NCBI GenBank assembly: GCA_961205875.1
Contig: OY540818.1
Location: forward strand, 16,590,761 to 16,654,760
DNA: 64,000 nucleotides
Direction of reading: 5' to 3'
DNA from: Sialis fuliginosa
Taxonomy: Eukaryota; Arthropoda; Insecta; Megaloptera; Sialidae
Part shown: in pieces, positions 45,663 through 57,592 of the stretch
Numbering within the stretch: position 1 is the first letter of the stretch
How the letters are laid out: the number at the start of each line of letters is the position of its first letter
Position numbers and translations under genes: made by a program
The notes under the pieces: model-generated
What the model was told of the DNA's origin: nothing
Seen by the model: the letters and a program-made list of their open reading frames with translations, nothing else
Databases searched by the model: none

Positions 45663-46418
45663 GTAATTCTATGAATTCATATTACTAACAAAACAAGTAG
45701 TTCTTTATTAAATCAATTTAATTACCAAAGTCTATAAATATAGTTTGTTTTTTTAAATTATAGCCTTGTATTTTGTATATATTTTTTCTCAAGTAATGGT
45801 TAAAGTAAAACTACTACACAAAAGTTATAAAATAAAGAATCGTATAATTTAAAACAATGTAAAGCATTTACATAAAAAAATACACTTTTTTTAATAGTCT
45901 GCCGAACCGCGATAATTATTTAAACAAAATTGAAAAATTATAACCAAATCACGCTGTTTTAGAGTTAAGTTTCTATAGATTAATATACAGAAATGGCACT
46001 AATCAAATATCAACAAATATTTCTAATTTAGTACATTTAACCAGAGATGTGCAAAATGGTTGTCACAATGCATTTGAAATAAAAATGCAAAATATTTAAT
46101 CATTTTATTTCAAATGCAAAATGGAAAATAAAAGCCAAAAATTTGTAATTACTATTTTGTTAAATATTATAAAAAAAATTATACAAACCAATAAACGTTC
46201 TTTGAAATAATTTAGATACATGTTAACGTAAATTTATATACATGAAAATATTTACTAACTATTTATACTTCTTATAAATAATAACATCAATGCATTTGAT
46301 CTTTTAGCGTGCTAAAATAACATAACAGTTGAGACACGTTATAAATTATAAGCTATGTACGTTTCACAACAACGAATAAAACTAACAAATGCGGCACAAT
46401 TCGGACACATGCCCTCAA

Positions 46419-46421
<3 letters not shown>

Positions 46422-46458
<37 letters not shown>
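46422..46458. repeat. TA dinucleotide microsatellite
   Basis: About 18 TA units, followed at once by a C-rich tract (CCCCCCCTCTCCCC). Confidence 0.9.
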
Positions 46459-46462
<4 letters not shown>

Positions 46463-46661
46463 CTACCCCCCCCTCTCCCCTTTAGGCATTTCTTTGAACA
46501 GATGAAGCTTTGCATGCATAGATGTATTTATTATTTATATTCGGGGACTTTAAATGAAGAATAAATAATGAGATTAAAAATGATATTTATGCGACCTTTT
46601 TTCAAACTTTTAAATTACCAATTTGTATTATTAATGAGATTAGTTTGTGCCATTATTGATT

Positions 46662-47092
46662 AAAGTACTGAAACCAGTCTTGGACAGTAATTAAATGTAC
46701 TAAATTAGAAACATTTCTTGATATTTGATTACATACTGCCATTACTGAATCATAATAATTTATAGCCACTTAACTCTAAAACAGCTTAATTTGATGTTAA
46801 TCAAAATGGTGGACATTTAAACTAATTATTAGTGTAAATTATAATATTATCATAGCATCTTAACATTCTTTATTTTATAACTTTTGTGTAATCATTAGCA
46901 AGTGTCCATTACTGGTTTTACTTTGTCCATTACTGAGAAAAATTAAAAACAAACTATGTATATTTGCAGACTTCGGTAATTAAATTGATTTAATAAAGAG
47001 ATACTTGTTTTATTAATAACATAAGTTCATAAGAATTACAAAAAATAGTATAGCTTGCTCTTAAAACGTCCAAGACTGGTGCAAGTACTTTT
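46662..47092 (+). mobile_element. A-family TIR element, copy 7
   Basis: Ends AAAGTACTGAAACCAGTC and CCAAGACTGGTGCAAGTACT, with A interior landmarks between them in forward order. Confidence 0.8.
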
Positions 47093-47995
47093 AATTTGTT
47101 TACACATTCTTTGTAATGACATTGTATTTAATTAGATAATTGAACAATAAAGTATAATCTTGCAACAATGAGAAAATTAAAGCATCCTTTAAAATATCAT
47201 GTATCATTATTTCATTAGTAATGTTAATTTATTACTTTAAAATTATACTCGTACATTGTGTTATTTGAATCATAGAAATGCTGGAAGAAGGAAATTCCGT
47301 AACATTATAAGAAAATAAAGAAACAAAATAAAATCAATAATGGGAATTTTCGGATTAATTGGATGTTTTATATCATTTTTATTTTATTATATTTTTTCTT
47401 TCAAAATCCATAGTTGGATTTTGATAAAATTTATATGGGTTCATCTCATGAGTATTCTCTTTCAAACAAATCAAAAATCGTCCAAATCGGCGCATATTTG
47501 TCGGAGTTATGCCCGAATTGAAATTTTTTGAAGTCGGTGAAAATATTTTTCGTTCCATTAAAATAATAATAATTAATGATATTGAAACAATAAACAAATG
47601 TGTACGTATTTTTTAATAAAAAATTGTATACAAATTCATTTGTACAACAAATGAAAATTGACCGTAGCAAAATGTTTTTTTTATAAAACGTTTGTTATTT
47701 ATTTTCTTTGTACACATATTTTATTTTTTACCTGCCAAATCAAATTATTTTTCAAACATTTTTTGTTATAATTACTCAGTGTTGCGCAATTTTTATTATT
47801 TATTTTTAATTGCAAATAAATGTATATTCTTGGAAAAGCATGCGCAAATTAGACTGGGCACCCCCCTTCTACTTTGTTGACAAAAAAATTAAATTTATTG
47901 GTTTAAAAAAATTTAACTCACTTATAATTTCTGTTTTAATTTTTCTGTAAATGAATTAACATTTGCTAAAAAACGAAAAAAACATCGTTTTAGTT

Positions 47996-48225
47996 TTTTT
48001 ACTTACCTATTTGATAGAAAAATGAATGCACTACAAAAAAGATTCTATAAAATTGTCAAGTAACATGTGTCGTTCTTGAGATATCTTGAAAAAATATCTA
48101 TTTTAGGATGTGATCCCTCGCCCTTACACACGATTTTGATGATTTTGAAATGGGACTGTCCTCAAGTCAGACTCAACCAACCAACCAAGTTTCATTAATA
48201 TTGGTTCAGTAGTTCATGAGTGTGA
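47996..48225 (-). repeat. Dispersed repeat I, inverted copy 3
   Basis: Reverse complement of 6930-7150 and 11641-11885, with GATTCTATAAAATTGTCAAG and AACCAAGTTTCATTAATATT. Confidence 0.65.
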
Positions 48226-48842
48226 AAAGGTACGTTGAAATCGGAGAACAAATTTTGTTTTTTATTTTTAAGACGATCGCGAAGCTTCTCGTATCTTCGA
48301 TATGGCGAGGAAGCAATATTACTATAATTTAAGATAACGAAAACGTGTATAAAATTTATACTGACCGAGAAAAACAATAAAATATTTACTAACCATTTTT
48401 ATTTATTTTTTTCTGCTTTAAAAACTTCTATCTGTGTTTTTATATTTTTATTATACAAACTGTATCGGTTAAAATATGTTTTATATTATTTTATTTCTGA
48501 CCTAAAAAAATCACTTTCCTTTTATAATGCAATAAATACGTTATTTATTAATAAATCATGGTTCTATGTATAATATATGAAACATTTTATATTTTTAGAC
48601 ATTATAATTCAATATAAAAGTTAAAAACCTTTTCAAATATTTATTGACGGATATAATGTCAATCAAAAACAAATTTTAAATTGATGTTTTAAAATGTAGG
48701 TGTTAATTAATATCAAATTTAACTAATGGCTTTCTTCTGAACTTATTAAACAAGTCCATTATGCCATTAAATATTTTCAGTTTTAGTTTCAAAACCTAAT
48801 ATTGGGGTTAATTACCTTTTTTATATTGATTTTTTTTCAATT

Positions 48843-49112
48843 AAAAATACATTAATTTATAGTAATCTGTCTGTTACATTTTCACGTCCAAGCCGCTGAA
48901 CCAATCTTGATTAAATTTGGCAGGGAGGTAGCTTGCATTCTGACTAATGTAAGAGCATAGTTTACTTTGTATCTCGAAAAATTTATTTGATAATTTGACA
49001 TTTGTATGTGCGATAGGTTATACTTTTTGGCATAGACATCTAGCGTGTAAATGCGAAATTAAAAACAGAAATCTGTATTACCACGCGGACGAAGTTGCGG
49101 GTAACAGCTAGT
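48843..49112 (+). repeat. Dispersed tail repeat ending ACGCGGACGAAGTTGCGGGT
   Basis: Same layout as 29699-29870: CTGTTACATTTTC, CCGCTGAACCAATCTTGATT, TTTGTATCTCG, then the GCGGACGAAG..GGGTAACAGCTAG end. Confidence 0.65.
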
Positions 49113-50078
49113 TGTATATGTTCAATATTAAGGGATCACTAAAATTTTCGAATGGTTGCATCTCCGCAAAAAATGATCCTAGAACAGTTTAAAAAAAACA
49201 GTTTTAAAGCTTGAAGGTTCTAGTTTTTTAATCATTTATTAAAATATTTTATATCCCTCAGGATAACCCCTTTTTTGAAGATTAAACGCCAAAATATTTT
49301 TTTTCAAAAATTTATGTAAATTTTGAGACGCTCCACCAGACATGAAAATTTTTTGGGTCAAATCTAATTTTATCTAATAAATAAAATTTATAAATCGAAC
49401 TTTTTTCGCTAATTCTATCGCTATACGACCATTTTTGGCCAAGTTATTTGCAACCAAAACAAAAATCACATATTTAACTTTGAGCGTCTATAACTTGGGA
49501 ACAAATAATCGTAAAAAAAATCCAAGGGCAGATTTAGAAAGCTGGAAATTTTTCTTCAACGTCATTGAGATGTTCATTGGATAAAAAAAAATTCATTCTG
49601 TAAAATCCATTTGAAAGAAACCTAAAAAATTGCATATTTATCATTTTTCATAAAACATGGGGGAACTTTGGGGTAAATCATAGGATCATTAAAGTGTCTT
49701 ATGTTTTTTTTTTTTGTTTTTTTTTAACTATCCTACGACCATTTTTCGCGGAAATACAGCCACTCAAAAATACCTAAAAATATTAGATGTGATATCTTAA
49801 TTTTGAAATTTAGTTGCACTATATTTAACAATGATTTTATCATTACTATTAATTTGATAAATAATAAAAAAAATAAGCTTTTTGTTACAACTATAATTTA
49901 TTTTTAAAATTAAATTAACCGATATAAAAACCTATAGTAATAAAATTGTTCTAATGTGTACTTTCAGGTTATAAAAAGTGAAAAATAATCGAGACAAGAT
50001 GTAAGATCGATAAACCGTGCTTAATGTAAACAAAATAAAAAACAGTTTTAACAAAGTGTTAATCTAACAGTCGCCGCC

Positions 50079-50136
50079 ATGCCTGTGACGTCAGTAACAA
50101 CAATTTTCGTCATTGTGACCACCTGTTTGTCCACAG
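50079..50136 (+). CDS. First coding exon of a large secreted or membrane protein gene (signal peptide)
   Basis: An exon at 49968-50136 is bounded by the acceptor ACTTTCAG and the strong donor ACAG|GTAAGT. It carries ~110 bases of leader and an ATG in excellent context (GTCGCCGCCATGCC). The 19 encoded residues, MPVTSVTTIFVIVTTCLST, form a typical signal peptide, and the exon ends in phase 1, as is usual for signal-peptide exons ahead of extracellular modules. No downstream coding exon is recognised before the right edge, implying an intron longer than 13.8 kb, which is common in neural cell-surface genes. The protein class cannot be named from this exon alone. Confidence 0.6.
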
Positions 50137-51512
50137 GTAAGTCGTAAAAAACACTCGATAATATTTATAGCATGATTTAATTATTTTTGTGTATACAATA
50201 CAATGTAATATAAATATTGTACTATGATTATTTTTATTTGTATATTTGTGCATAAGTCAACAAAAATTTATAATATTTATTTTGACTTCGAGGTTTTAGG
50301 TCATTATATGTCAATAAAAAAGTTATATATGATATAACTTTATTTATTATTATAGACGTTTCGTCATGTTTCAGACTTCATCGGTATCTTTTGACAACAA
50401 TGATACTTTTACATAATATTATTAACAAAATGAACTCCAGTAGAAGTGTTGTAAAGTGGTCTTATTGTTAAATAGAAATATGTAAAAGTATAATTGTTGT
50501 CAATAGATACCGATGAAGTCTGAAACATGACGAAACGTATATAATAATAAATAAAGTTATATCACATATTATAACGTTTTTATTGACATATAATGTCCTA
50601 AAACCTCGAAGTCAAAATAAATATAATAAAAATGGTCATTTTCTTAAATTCTACATATTTATATTTTTATTGGTATAATAATTAATTGTAGAAGCGATTA
50701 AATAAGTCAAATTTTTGTTTAAAATTTCATATTCACTTTTTGAAATAATTTCTTAGTCAGCCAGATAGTTCAAAATCCTTTAATTGGATACAATAGACGT
50801 TTCATACTGTGAACCCGGTACTTTTCATACTATAACCTCCTACTGCTAAAAGTCTCTGTATATAATAGAACTAATTGCACCGATGAGGACATTGACAGTA
50901 TGAAACGTCTACTGTATAATACCTCTCAATTACAAGAAAATTAAATAAAACAATAAATCGACAATATTTGTTCAAGTTGTCATTATGAATATTTGGTTTC
51001 TAATTTAAATCAATATTCTGAGAATGTTAATAAGCTTAAGACTCAACTCTACAATATTATAATTAACTTTAAGGGTTTCAAAGTCCGCGAAAGGTTGAAG
51101 TGCTATAAAAAGATGATTAAAAAAATTAACGAAAATGTATAATCAAAAATAGTCAAGTTCTTATAAAAATTTCACCCTTCCCATACTGTTTGCTTTGTTT
51201 TCTATACATTATTTTACCCTTTTCCTTCTAAACGTTACGTGTCAATATTCAATTTCCTATTTCCTGTAATTTAATAACAGTGAAAAAAATATAGTCAAGA
51301 AAAAAAAACGTAAAAATATTATCAGATGTATTTATGTATTATTATCAAATAAATCAATTTATAAAAAATAATATTTATTTTTATATTTGTATCGTAATAC
51401 CATGATTTTAAATTTCGTGAATATCGACAATTCTATTTTTGTAACAAAGAGCTATAATAATTTGTATTCAGTTTATGTAACAAATCAAATACAAATCATA
51501 ATTCGTAGTTGT
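50137..51512. other. Probable intron start, with one foldback element
   Basis: Apart from the hairpin at 50263-50633, only A+T-rich DNA is seen. An imperfect inverted pair flanks 50790-50920 (AGACGTTTCATACTGT and ACAGTATGAAACGTCT). Confidence 0.5.
50263..50633. repeat. Foldback with 150-bp arms carrying hammerhead-like strings
   Basis: Arms 50263-50412 and 50482-50633 are near-perfect complements around a 69-bp loop. Each contains ACCGATGAAGTCTGAAACAT followed by GACGAAACG (plus strand in the right arm, minus in the left). The GTC..GAC stem and GAAAC follow hammerhead order, but CTGATGA is CCGATGA, so an active ribozyme is unlikely. Confidence 0.75.
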
Positions 51513-51848
51513 ATATACAGGGTGTCCCGTAAACATACCGATTAACCCCGCACATAAGTGGTTGACTTTTTTGTGGAAATGACAGTTCAAAGTATACTGA
51601 TCAAAAAATATAATGGGTCCAACCCACGTCCAACTTACGAAAATCTATGATTTCTACTCGAAGGGGCAACGAAACATATTGTGTTTAATATATGATTATC
51701 TTAAAAAAAATTGCAAATAATAAAAAGTTTTTTACGAAGTTTTTTTAATAAAATTAATAAATGTTAAAAAAAATTATAATTTATAATATTATAATAATTT
51801 TAAGAACTTAAATGTTTATTAGTATGTTTACGGGACACTTTGTATATA
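51513..51848. mobile_element. TIR element (GGTGTCCCGTAAACATAC ends)
   Basis: ACAGGGTGTCCCGTAAACATA on the left is mirrored by TATGTTTACGGGACACTTTG on the right; TATA flanks both ends. No coding capacity. Confidence 0.65.
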
Positions 51849-53164
51849 TTTTATATCATTTACGATGACAGTTTAAGAGAACATATACATAAATATGTTT
51901 TTGACAAGATTTAACAAAAAATGTTCCACCATCTGTCGAAATATAATGATATATGATATTTAAATTTGAATTTCTAGATAGATATTAATCTATAAATGAT
52001 GGGATGTAAATTTTAATCGATTTGATTCTCGTGTAGGTGTATTGGGTACTCATATTTCTTTAAATAAAATTTATATGTAAATAAATTTAACAAAATAAGG
52101 TAAAACACTGGAAAGTATATAATAATTTTCAACATTTTTTTAAGTCGTGTCCAACATTGGGATATTGTTCAAAACTGGTGCCAGTGCCTTATGCTAATGA
52201 CTAACCAAATAATATTTATTAAATCTTCTTATTTTTGTATAATTTACCTCTGAAAAGTAACAATTGTTTCAAAGACAAAATCACTGACTATAAAAATTAA
52301 TAATGGTGGAGGTGCTGTCTTGAATATAATTAAGAAAAGATGAAAAGAAAATCAGTGTAAATTACAATCGAAATTTTCCAAGAATTGAATATAGACAATT
52401 CTTAATTAACTTAGGTAAAATAAATTTTACATTGTAATAAAATTTATATTACTATTCAAATTAAATGTAATTTAGTTTTTTTACTTTTGATCTCTAAAAT
52501 GAAGAAATTAATAATTATCATATAATAATTTGTGTTACATTTTTTCATTTTTTCTCTATCTTTGATATATTTCGTTATGAAAAAAAGTAGGTACATCAAT
52601 TTTTCAAAATCTGATATTTTTTAGGGAGAAATTTTTTTGTTAAAAATAATCTTTAGATTTGTACTAAAAAAATTAAAAAAGTAAATTTCACATTTATTTA
52701 TTGGAGTAGGTTTTATTTTTTTACAGACTTTAGGTTTTATAATATTAGTATGGATATATACGCCTCTAATTATTACCTTCTAGGGCTTACACCTTAATTA
52801 ATTATTACATAGTGATACAAAACGTCAGTTACTAATTATTCTATATATTAATGTAAGATAACTTACATGTGCTTTAATATATGTAATTAATACTAACAAT
52901 AGGTTAAGTATACAATGTAGTTAATATGAAGTAATCTACATAACTCTATAGGGATCAAGTTTTCCAAGAATTCTCGCTCATTGTCCTTATCTTTTGGACA
53001 TTTGATTAATACCGAACCGTATAATAGGGAACGGCTTCTTCATATTAAATTTATTATATTTGAAATGTTAAAGGTCACTCGTTCAATTGTTGATTTTTGT
53101 GTGACATTACGTGAAAGTAAATAAAATGTGTTTCGTTTTTATTTACTTATACATTACTATGATA
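51849..53164. other. A+T-rich stretch, one A-family end fragment
   Basis: A right end of an A element (AAAACTGGTGCCAGTGCCTT, 52171-52191) is the only recognised item. Confidence 0.5.
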
Positions 53165-54040
53165 TAAGGTACGGTGACCAGTCTTGGACGTTTTAAGAGC
53201 AAGATATACTGTAATTCTCATGAACTCATGTCAGTGGCGTAGATAGCTTTTTGCGATGGGGGGGGGGGGATATGACTTAGTATTTAATCTCATATTTTTG
53301 GTTCAGGAACCGTCAATACGTGTAATTCCGTTAAAATCTCGAGTTTGATTTTTTTCATGATTACTATACTTTATTATACAGTAGATTTCATGTAGGTATG
53401 TATAATAAAAAATATACAAAAAACGTTTAAAAAAATTAATTTGCCTTTTTACAACCGACTAAAAATAAAATTCTATTAGACTCTTTTCGTACTAACTACT
53501 GCATTTAAAAAAAAAGATTTTGTTCTTACTAGAAGAGTTTAAAAAAATGTCTCTGAGTTAAAAAAATGTCTTTGAGTTTATTATTATAAATTATTTTGAT
53601 CAACTTATAATTTTCGTAGACTCATGGGGGGGGGGATTGATCCCCTTGATCCCCCTCCTATCTACACTACTGACTCATATTACTAATAAAACAAGTACCT
53701 CTTTGTTAAATCAATTAAATTACCAAAGTCAGCAAATATGGTTTGTTTTTTAAATAAAGTAAACCCAGTAATGGATATCCATCCAGTGATGGACACTTGC
53801 TAATGATTACAAAAGTTTTAAAATAATTAATCATAAAATTATAAACAATATAAAGCAGATGCTATTATAATATAATAATTAATAAATAGATGTCTACCAT
53901 TTTGACACCCATTGGCCGATTGTCATTAAATTAAGCTGTTTTAGAGTTAAGTGTCTATAGATGTCTATGATTCAGTAATGACAGTATGTATGTGATCAAA
54001 AATCAACAAATATTTCTAATTTAGTACATTAAATTAAACA
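53165..54040 (-). mobile_element. A-family TIR element, copy 9 (reverse, interrupted)
   Basis: It begins AAGGTACGGTGACCAGTC and continues past the nested hAT-like element at 53232-53672 with TTACCAAAGTCAGCAAATAT and the other A landmarks in reverse order. The far end is missing. Confidence 0.8.
53232..53672. mobile_element. hAT-like CAGTGGCG element nested in an A element
   Basis: CAGTGGCGTAGATAG and CTATCTACACTACTG are inverted. Flanks ACTCATGT (53224-53231) and ACTCATAT (53673-53680) are an 8-bp duplication with one change. This places the CAGTGGCG-ended family in the hAT type. A related end is at 24841-24907. Confidence 0.75.
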
Positions 54041-54741
54041 ACACTGGAATATATTATACCTTATATGTACAATTCAAAATTATTTGATAAATCCAGTATA
54101 GACATATATAATTTACAGCAATGCGTGGACAGATAATACATTTGCATTTTCAGATATTTATCACTTGAACGTTCACTTTCAGGTGACTGTTTAAACGCTT
54201 ACAATCCCTAGCTTTATTCATGTATGTACTGCATTGTACGTAGCATTAAGAGTACTAACTAAAATGAGTTATTATTGTGTGCTAGCGTTAATGAACCTTT
54301 AAATTAAAATTTATCGTCTAAGTGTCAGAAAGTGGTGTTGTCTTACGCTCGGCTGAGATTGTGAGCTTCAACAGATGTATAAAGGAAGCTAAAAGCTTAA
54401 AAGTTTTTAAAAGTGAAAAGATTTTTATTTGTTTTTATTTATATTTCGATTTTTTATACTTTATAAAAAAAATTGTCTGTCTTTCTGTTGGTTTATTTGG
54501 ACTTGATACGAAAACTACTAAACCCTATACAGTAGAACCTCGTTAGTAGATTTTTGAAGGGACTGTGGGGAAAACACGTACTAACGAGAAAAAAGTACTA
54601 ACGAAATATTATAACATATTATAACGGGAGCTAAAAATAAAAACTGACTATGACGAAAAGCGTACTAAAGCAAAACGTTCTAACGAGGTTCCACTGTATT
54701 TAGTTTTTTAGTATGAGGCTAATAAGCCTCATACTAAAAAG
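54041..54741. other. A+T-rich stretch, decayed TIR element
   Basis: ACAGTAGAACCTCGTTAG (54530) and CTAACGAGGTTCCACTGTAT (54691) form an inverted pair around ~150 bp, typical of a small DNA element. AGGCTAATAAGCCT is a short palindrome at 54716. No gene. Confidence 0.5.
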
Positions 54742-55319
54742 TAGAGATGCCACGAATATTCGGTTACTATTCGGTATTCGGCCTATTCGGCTACTTTTTT
54801 TACTATTCGGTATTCGGCCGAATATTGCGAACCGTTCGGCCGAATACCGAATACCAAATCATGAAAAAAACGCATAATAAATATTACTCGCAAAATTTTT
54901 TACTTTAACAAAAAATCAGCATATTTAATACTTCAAATCTATCAGTGGTAAGTTATGATGAATGAAAACAATTTTTTCAGCATTTGTTGATAGCAAATGA
55001 TTGCGCTTTTCCTCATAAATTATACCTGCTTCCGAAAATATCGAAAATAGGTGATTTTTTATTAAATGGTACCATTTCGTAAAGCTTTTCGCGAAACAGT
55101 GATATTTGTTAAGATATACAGTGTATATCTTAACAAATATCAATATACACACTAATAGTGTATATTATACACACTACATATAAGTAACACAATTTGATGT
55201 AACAAATGAAACAAATACGCCCGAATATTCGGCAACCGAATATTCGGCGCTTCGGCCGAGAGTCTAGCCGAATATTCGGTATTCGGTATTCGGCAAAATC
55301 ACTATTCGTGGCATCTCTA
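54742..55319. mobile_element. hAT element remnant (TAGAGATGCC ends) with transposase relic
   Basis: TAGAGATGCCACGAATATTC and its complement at the right end bound 578 bp rich in TATTCGG subterminal repeats. The flanking octamers CTAAAAAG and CTTATTAG agree at five positions. The middle carries the C-terminal piece of a hAT transposase on the minus strand. Confidence 0.75.
54937..55050 (-). pseudogene. hAT transposase C-terminal dimerisation domain relic
   Basis: Minus-strand translation gives FSEAGIIYEEKRNHLL and AEKIVFIHHNLPLI, matching the hAT dimerisation consensus (FS.AG....KRN.L....E...F...NL). Only ~36 residues survive; the BED finger and catalytic core are absent, so the element cannot move by itself. 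Confidence 0.75.
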
Positions 55320-55434
55320 CTTATTAGGTTATTATGAAAAATTTAAAGTTGATATTTTCTAAAAATGAAGTTGATATATTTTTCCAATACTTACAAAATT
55401 TACCTTTACTTTAAATAAAACCGACTTAAAAACA

Positions 55435-55566
55435 ACTAAAAATACTTATATAATATTTTTTATCATCACTAAAAATACTTATATAATATTTTTTATCATC
55501 ACTAAAAATACTTATATAATATTTTTTATCATCACTAAAAATACTTATATAATATTTTTTATCATC
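55435..55566. repeat. 33-bp tandem repeat, four identical copies
   Basis: Units starting at 55435, 55468, 55501 and 55534 begin ACTAAAAATACTTATATAAT and show no difference between copies, which points to recent expansion. Confidence 0.95.
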
Positions 55567-56589
55567 ATATAAAACTCCTGGTTTAATAGCTGGTTAAAAT
55601 AAATATAGCTACTTTTGTCATTCGTTTTCATTCAAAATGTCATTGAAGCACATTTTCCATGAGATTTGACAGGAAATTATATCTACTACACATATGTTAT
55701 GTTTTTATAATTTTTAATTAAAATTATCAACAAAAATTTCATTTAATAAGCATAATATGGTTAAATTTAATATTAAAAAAACATAATAAAAGTTTTCGCT
55801 CAATTAAACAAAACAGTTCATTATTTAACTTTTTGTTTACAGCTACATTTTAAACGATATTAGGTACGGATAATTAGTTTTTGTAAAGACTATAATATAA
55901 TATTCGTAATTAATATTATCATGTTTGAAATACATTTAAAAATATATCTAAAAAATATGCCTTAAAAAAAATTCGGATTTTTTTCCATGTACCACCTAAA
56001 CCATGCATTAAAAAAAATGTTGTAAATAGTATTACTCACCCCTTCCTTACAAATAATTTATCTCATTTAATAAAATCTGTATCTCCATTGCCGTGTTAAC
56101 ACCAAAAAGACAAAACAGTAACACGGTGATTTTAAAAAACAACTTCGTATTGGTTTTGTTGTTATTTTGTATAAAAGAAAATACACCGTTCACTGAGGTC
56201 CCTATACTGGATAAGTAATCTGGAACATCCTGTATATACCTACCTACGTACAAAATAAGTTATACATTAATAAATTTATCACATTTTTTCAATTTCAAAT
56301 ATTGACACTTTGAATCAATAAAATAATTGATAGCTTCCTTTTGTTTCTACTTTTTCATTATTCTTTTAAAAGAAACGATTTAAAATCTGAATAATCAATC
56401 TTTAAATTAGCATATTTATAGAGTTTCAAGTTTCAACGGCATTCATTTAAGGTTATTTTTATATTATCGTATCGAAATATATCTGATTTATCTATTTTAA
56501 GAAATTCTAATGAATTTATAGTATTTTTTACCGTATTTTATGATAATAGTAAATAACAATATATTTTTATCAATGATTGACCTGTTTAA
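55567..56589. other. A+T-rich stretch, nothing recognised
   Basis: A string ACACCAAAAAGACAAAACAG (56099) is similar to ones at 40352 and 59793 but its class is unclear. No gene. Confidence 0.5.
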
Positions 56590-56907
56590 AACGAGCTTTG
56601 ATTGATTGATTCATGGAATTTCTGGTGGAATGTACCAGAAATTAAAAGAATGTCATTTTTTAAGCGTGTAAGGAAATGAGAAAGAAGTAACTAGAAAGAG
56701 ATAGAAACTAGTGACCAGGCTAACCAAAGAACTTTTATGTTTACTTCATGTTGAGCGTTTCTGCTAGAACACTAGTGTCTATCTCTTTCTGATTACTTCT
56801 TTCTCACTTCCTTACACGCTTAAAAAATAACATTCTTTAAATTTCTGGTACATTCCACCAGAAATTCCATGAATCAACCAATCAAAGCTCGTTGTTCACT
56901 GTTTTTG
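56590..56907. mobile_element. H-family foldback element, copy 1
   Basis: Arms ACGAGCTTTGATTG..TTTCTGGTGGAATGTACCAG and complement, then AAGCGTGTAAGGAAATGAG and complement, around a short centre (CCAAAGAACTTTTATGTTT). The outermost ends present in copy 2 are lost here. Confidence 0.8.
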
Positions 56908-57039
56908 TGTGTATTAAATCTTCCAAACTGTGTATATCTTATTCAAAAGGCCCAATACATTTTAAAAATATAAATATAATTTATATTACAAAAAATAAGT
57001 ATAGCTTGCTCTTAAAGCGGCCAAGACTGGTGCAATTGA

Positions 57040-57480
57040 AATTCATATAATATAACTGTCCATATTATCCGCTCAAACAAATTCCGATGGTCAGTACAAT
57101 ACCCCCCTCCCCAAATCCCTACCATCAACAAGACACGTCATTCAAACCAGAATCACTGACAAAATTGGCATTTACAGATTTAGTAGCAGTCATTCACTTA
57201 TAAAGCTATTATAAACTCAATCATCGCGAATTACATCACCAGACAAAGATAAAACAAGACGGCGCCATGTCTGTTGTACTCAAAACTCTCCCTTTCTTTA
57301 TCACACACACTTTTACTCTCAGATAGGGTTAAACAATAACTACCCTCCTCTCATACCCTTTTACCAAACATACCCGGGAATACGGTATGTATGCACAAAC
57401 GGGAGTGTCGACGGCAATTAGTTCTGTCAACAATACGTGGCCCACGCTTTGCTCTATTCAGTCAGGTGCGTATACAAGAG
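57040..57480 (+). other. Locally GC-richer, non-repeat block
   Basis: This stretch is visibly less A+T-rich than its surroundings and shares nothing with other parts of the window. It contains GACGGCGCCATGTCTG and CAGTCAGGTGCGTATAC, a start-like and a donor-like context, but only short frames (20 codons). It could be a conserved regulatory segment or an alternative leader exon in the long intron, or unique leftover DNA. Confidence 0.3.
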
Positions 57481-57592
57481 TAGTCTTAAGGGTCATAAAT
57501 TTTCAACTAAAAAATCATTTGAATAAAAATTTTATATTATGATAATTAGCTGTTTGTCACGTAGAAATGTAGATTGACATACTATTTTTAAT

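Larger units (their letters stand above)
43728..46041 (-). mobile_element. A-family element split by a nested C element
   Basis: AAGGTACTGGCATCGG..GGACGTTTT (43728-43757) is the start of a reverse A copy. Its continuation GTAATTCTATGAATTCATATTA is found at 45663, after the C element, and runs to 46041. The end beyond 46041 is missing. Confidence 0.75.
47093..49967. other. Probable intron or intergenic DNA, repeats only
   Basis: Contains an ACCGACTTC-type repeat piece (47400-47545), repeat I inverted (47996-48225), the tail repeat (48843-49112) and a block (49140-49780) with CTATACGACCATTTTTGG-like strings. If the CpG block and the signal-peptide exon belong together, this is their first intron. 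Confidence 0.45.

Noticed and set aside
54322..54546. 74-codon frame starting with a non-ATG codon
   Set aside because: Its end runs into the inverted-repeat element at 54530, and no domain is recognisable.
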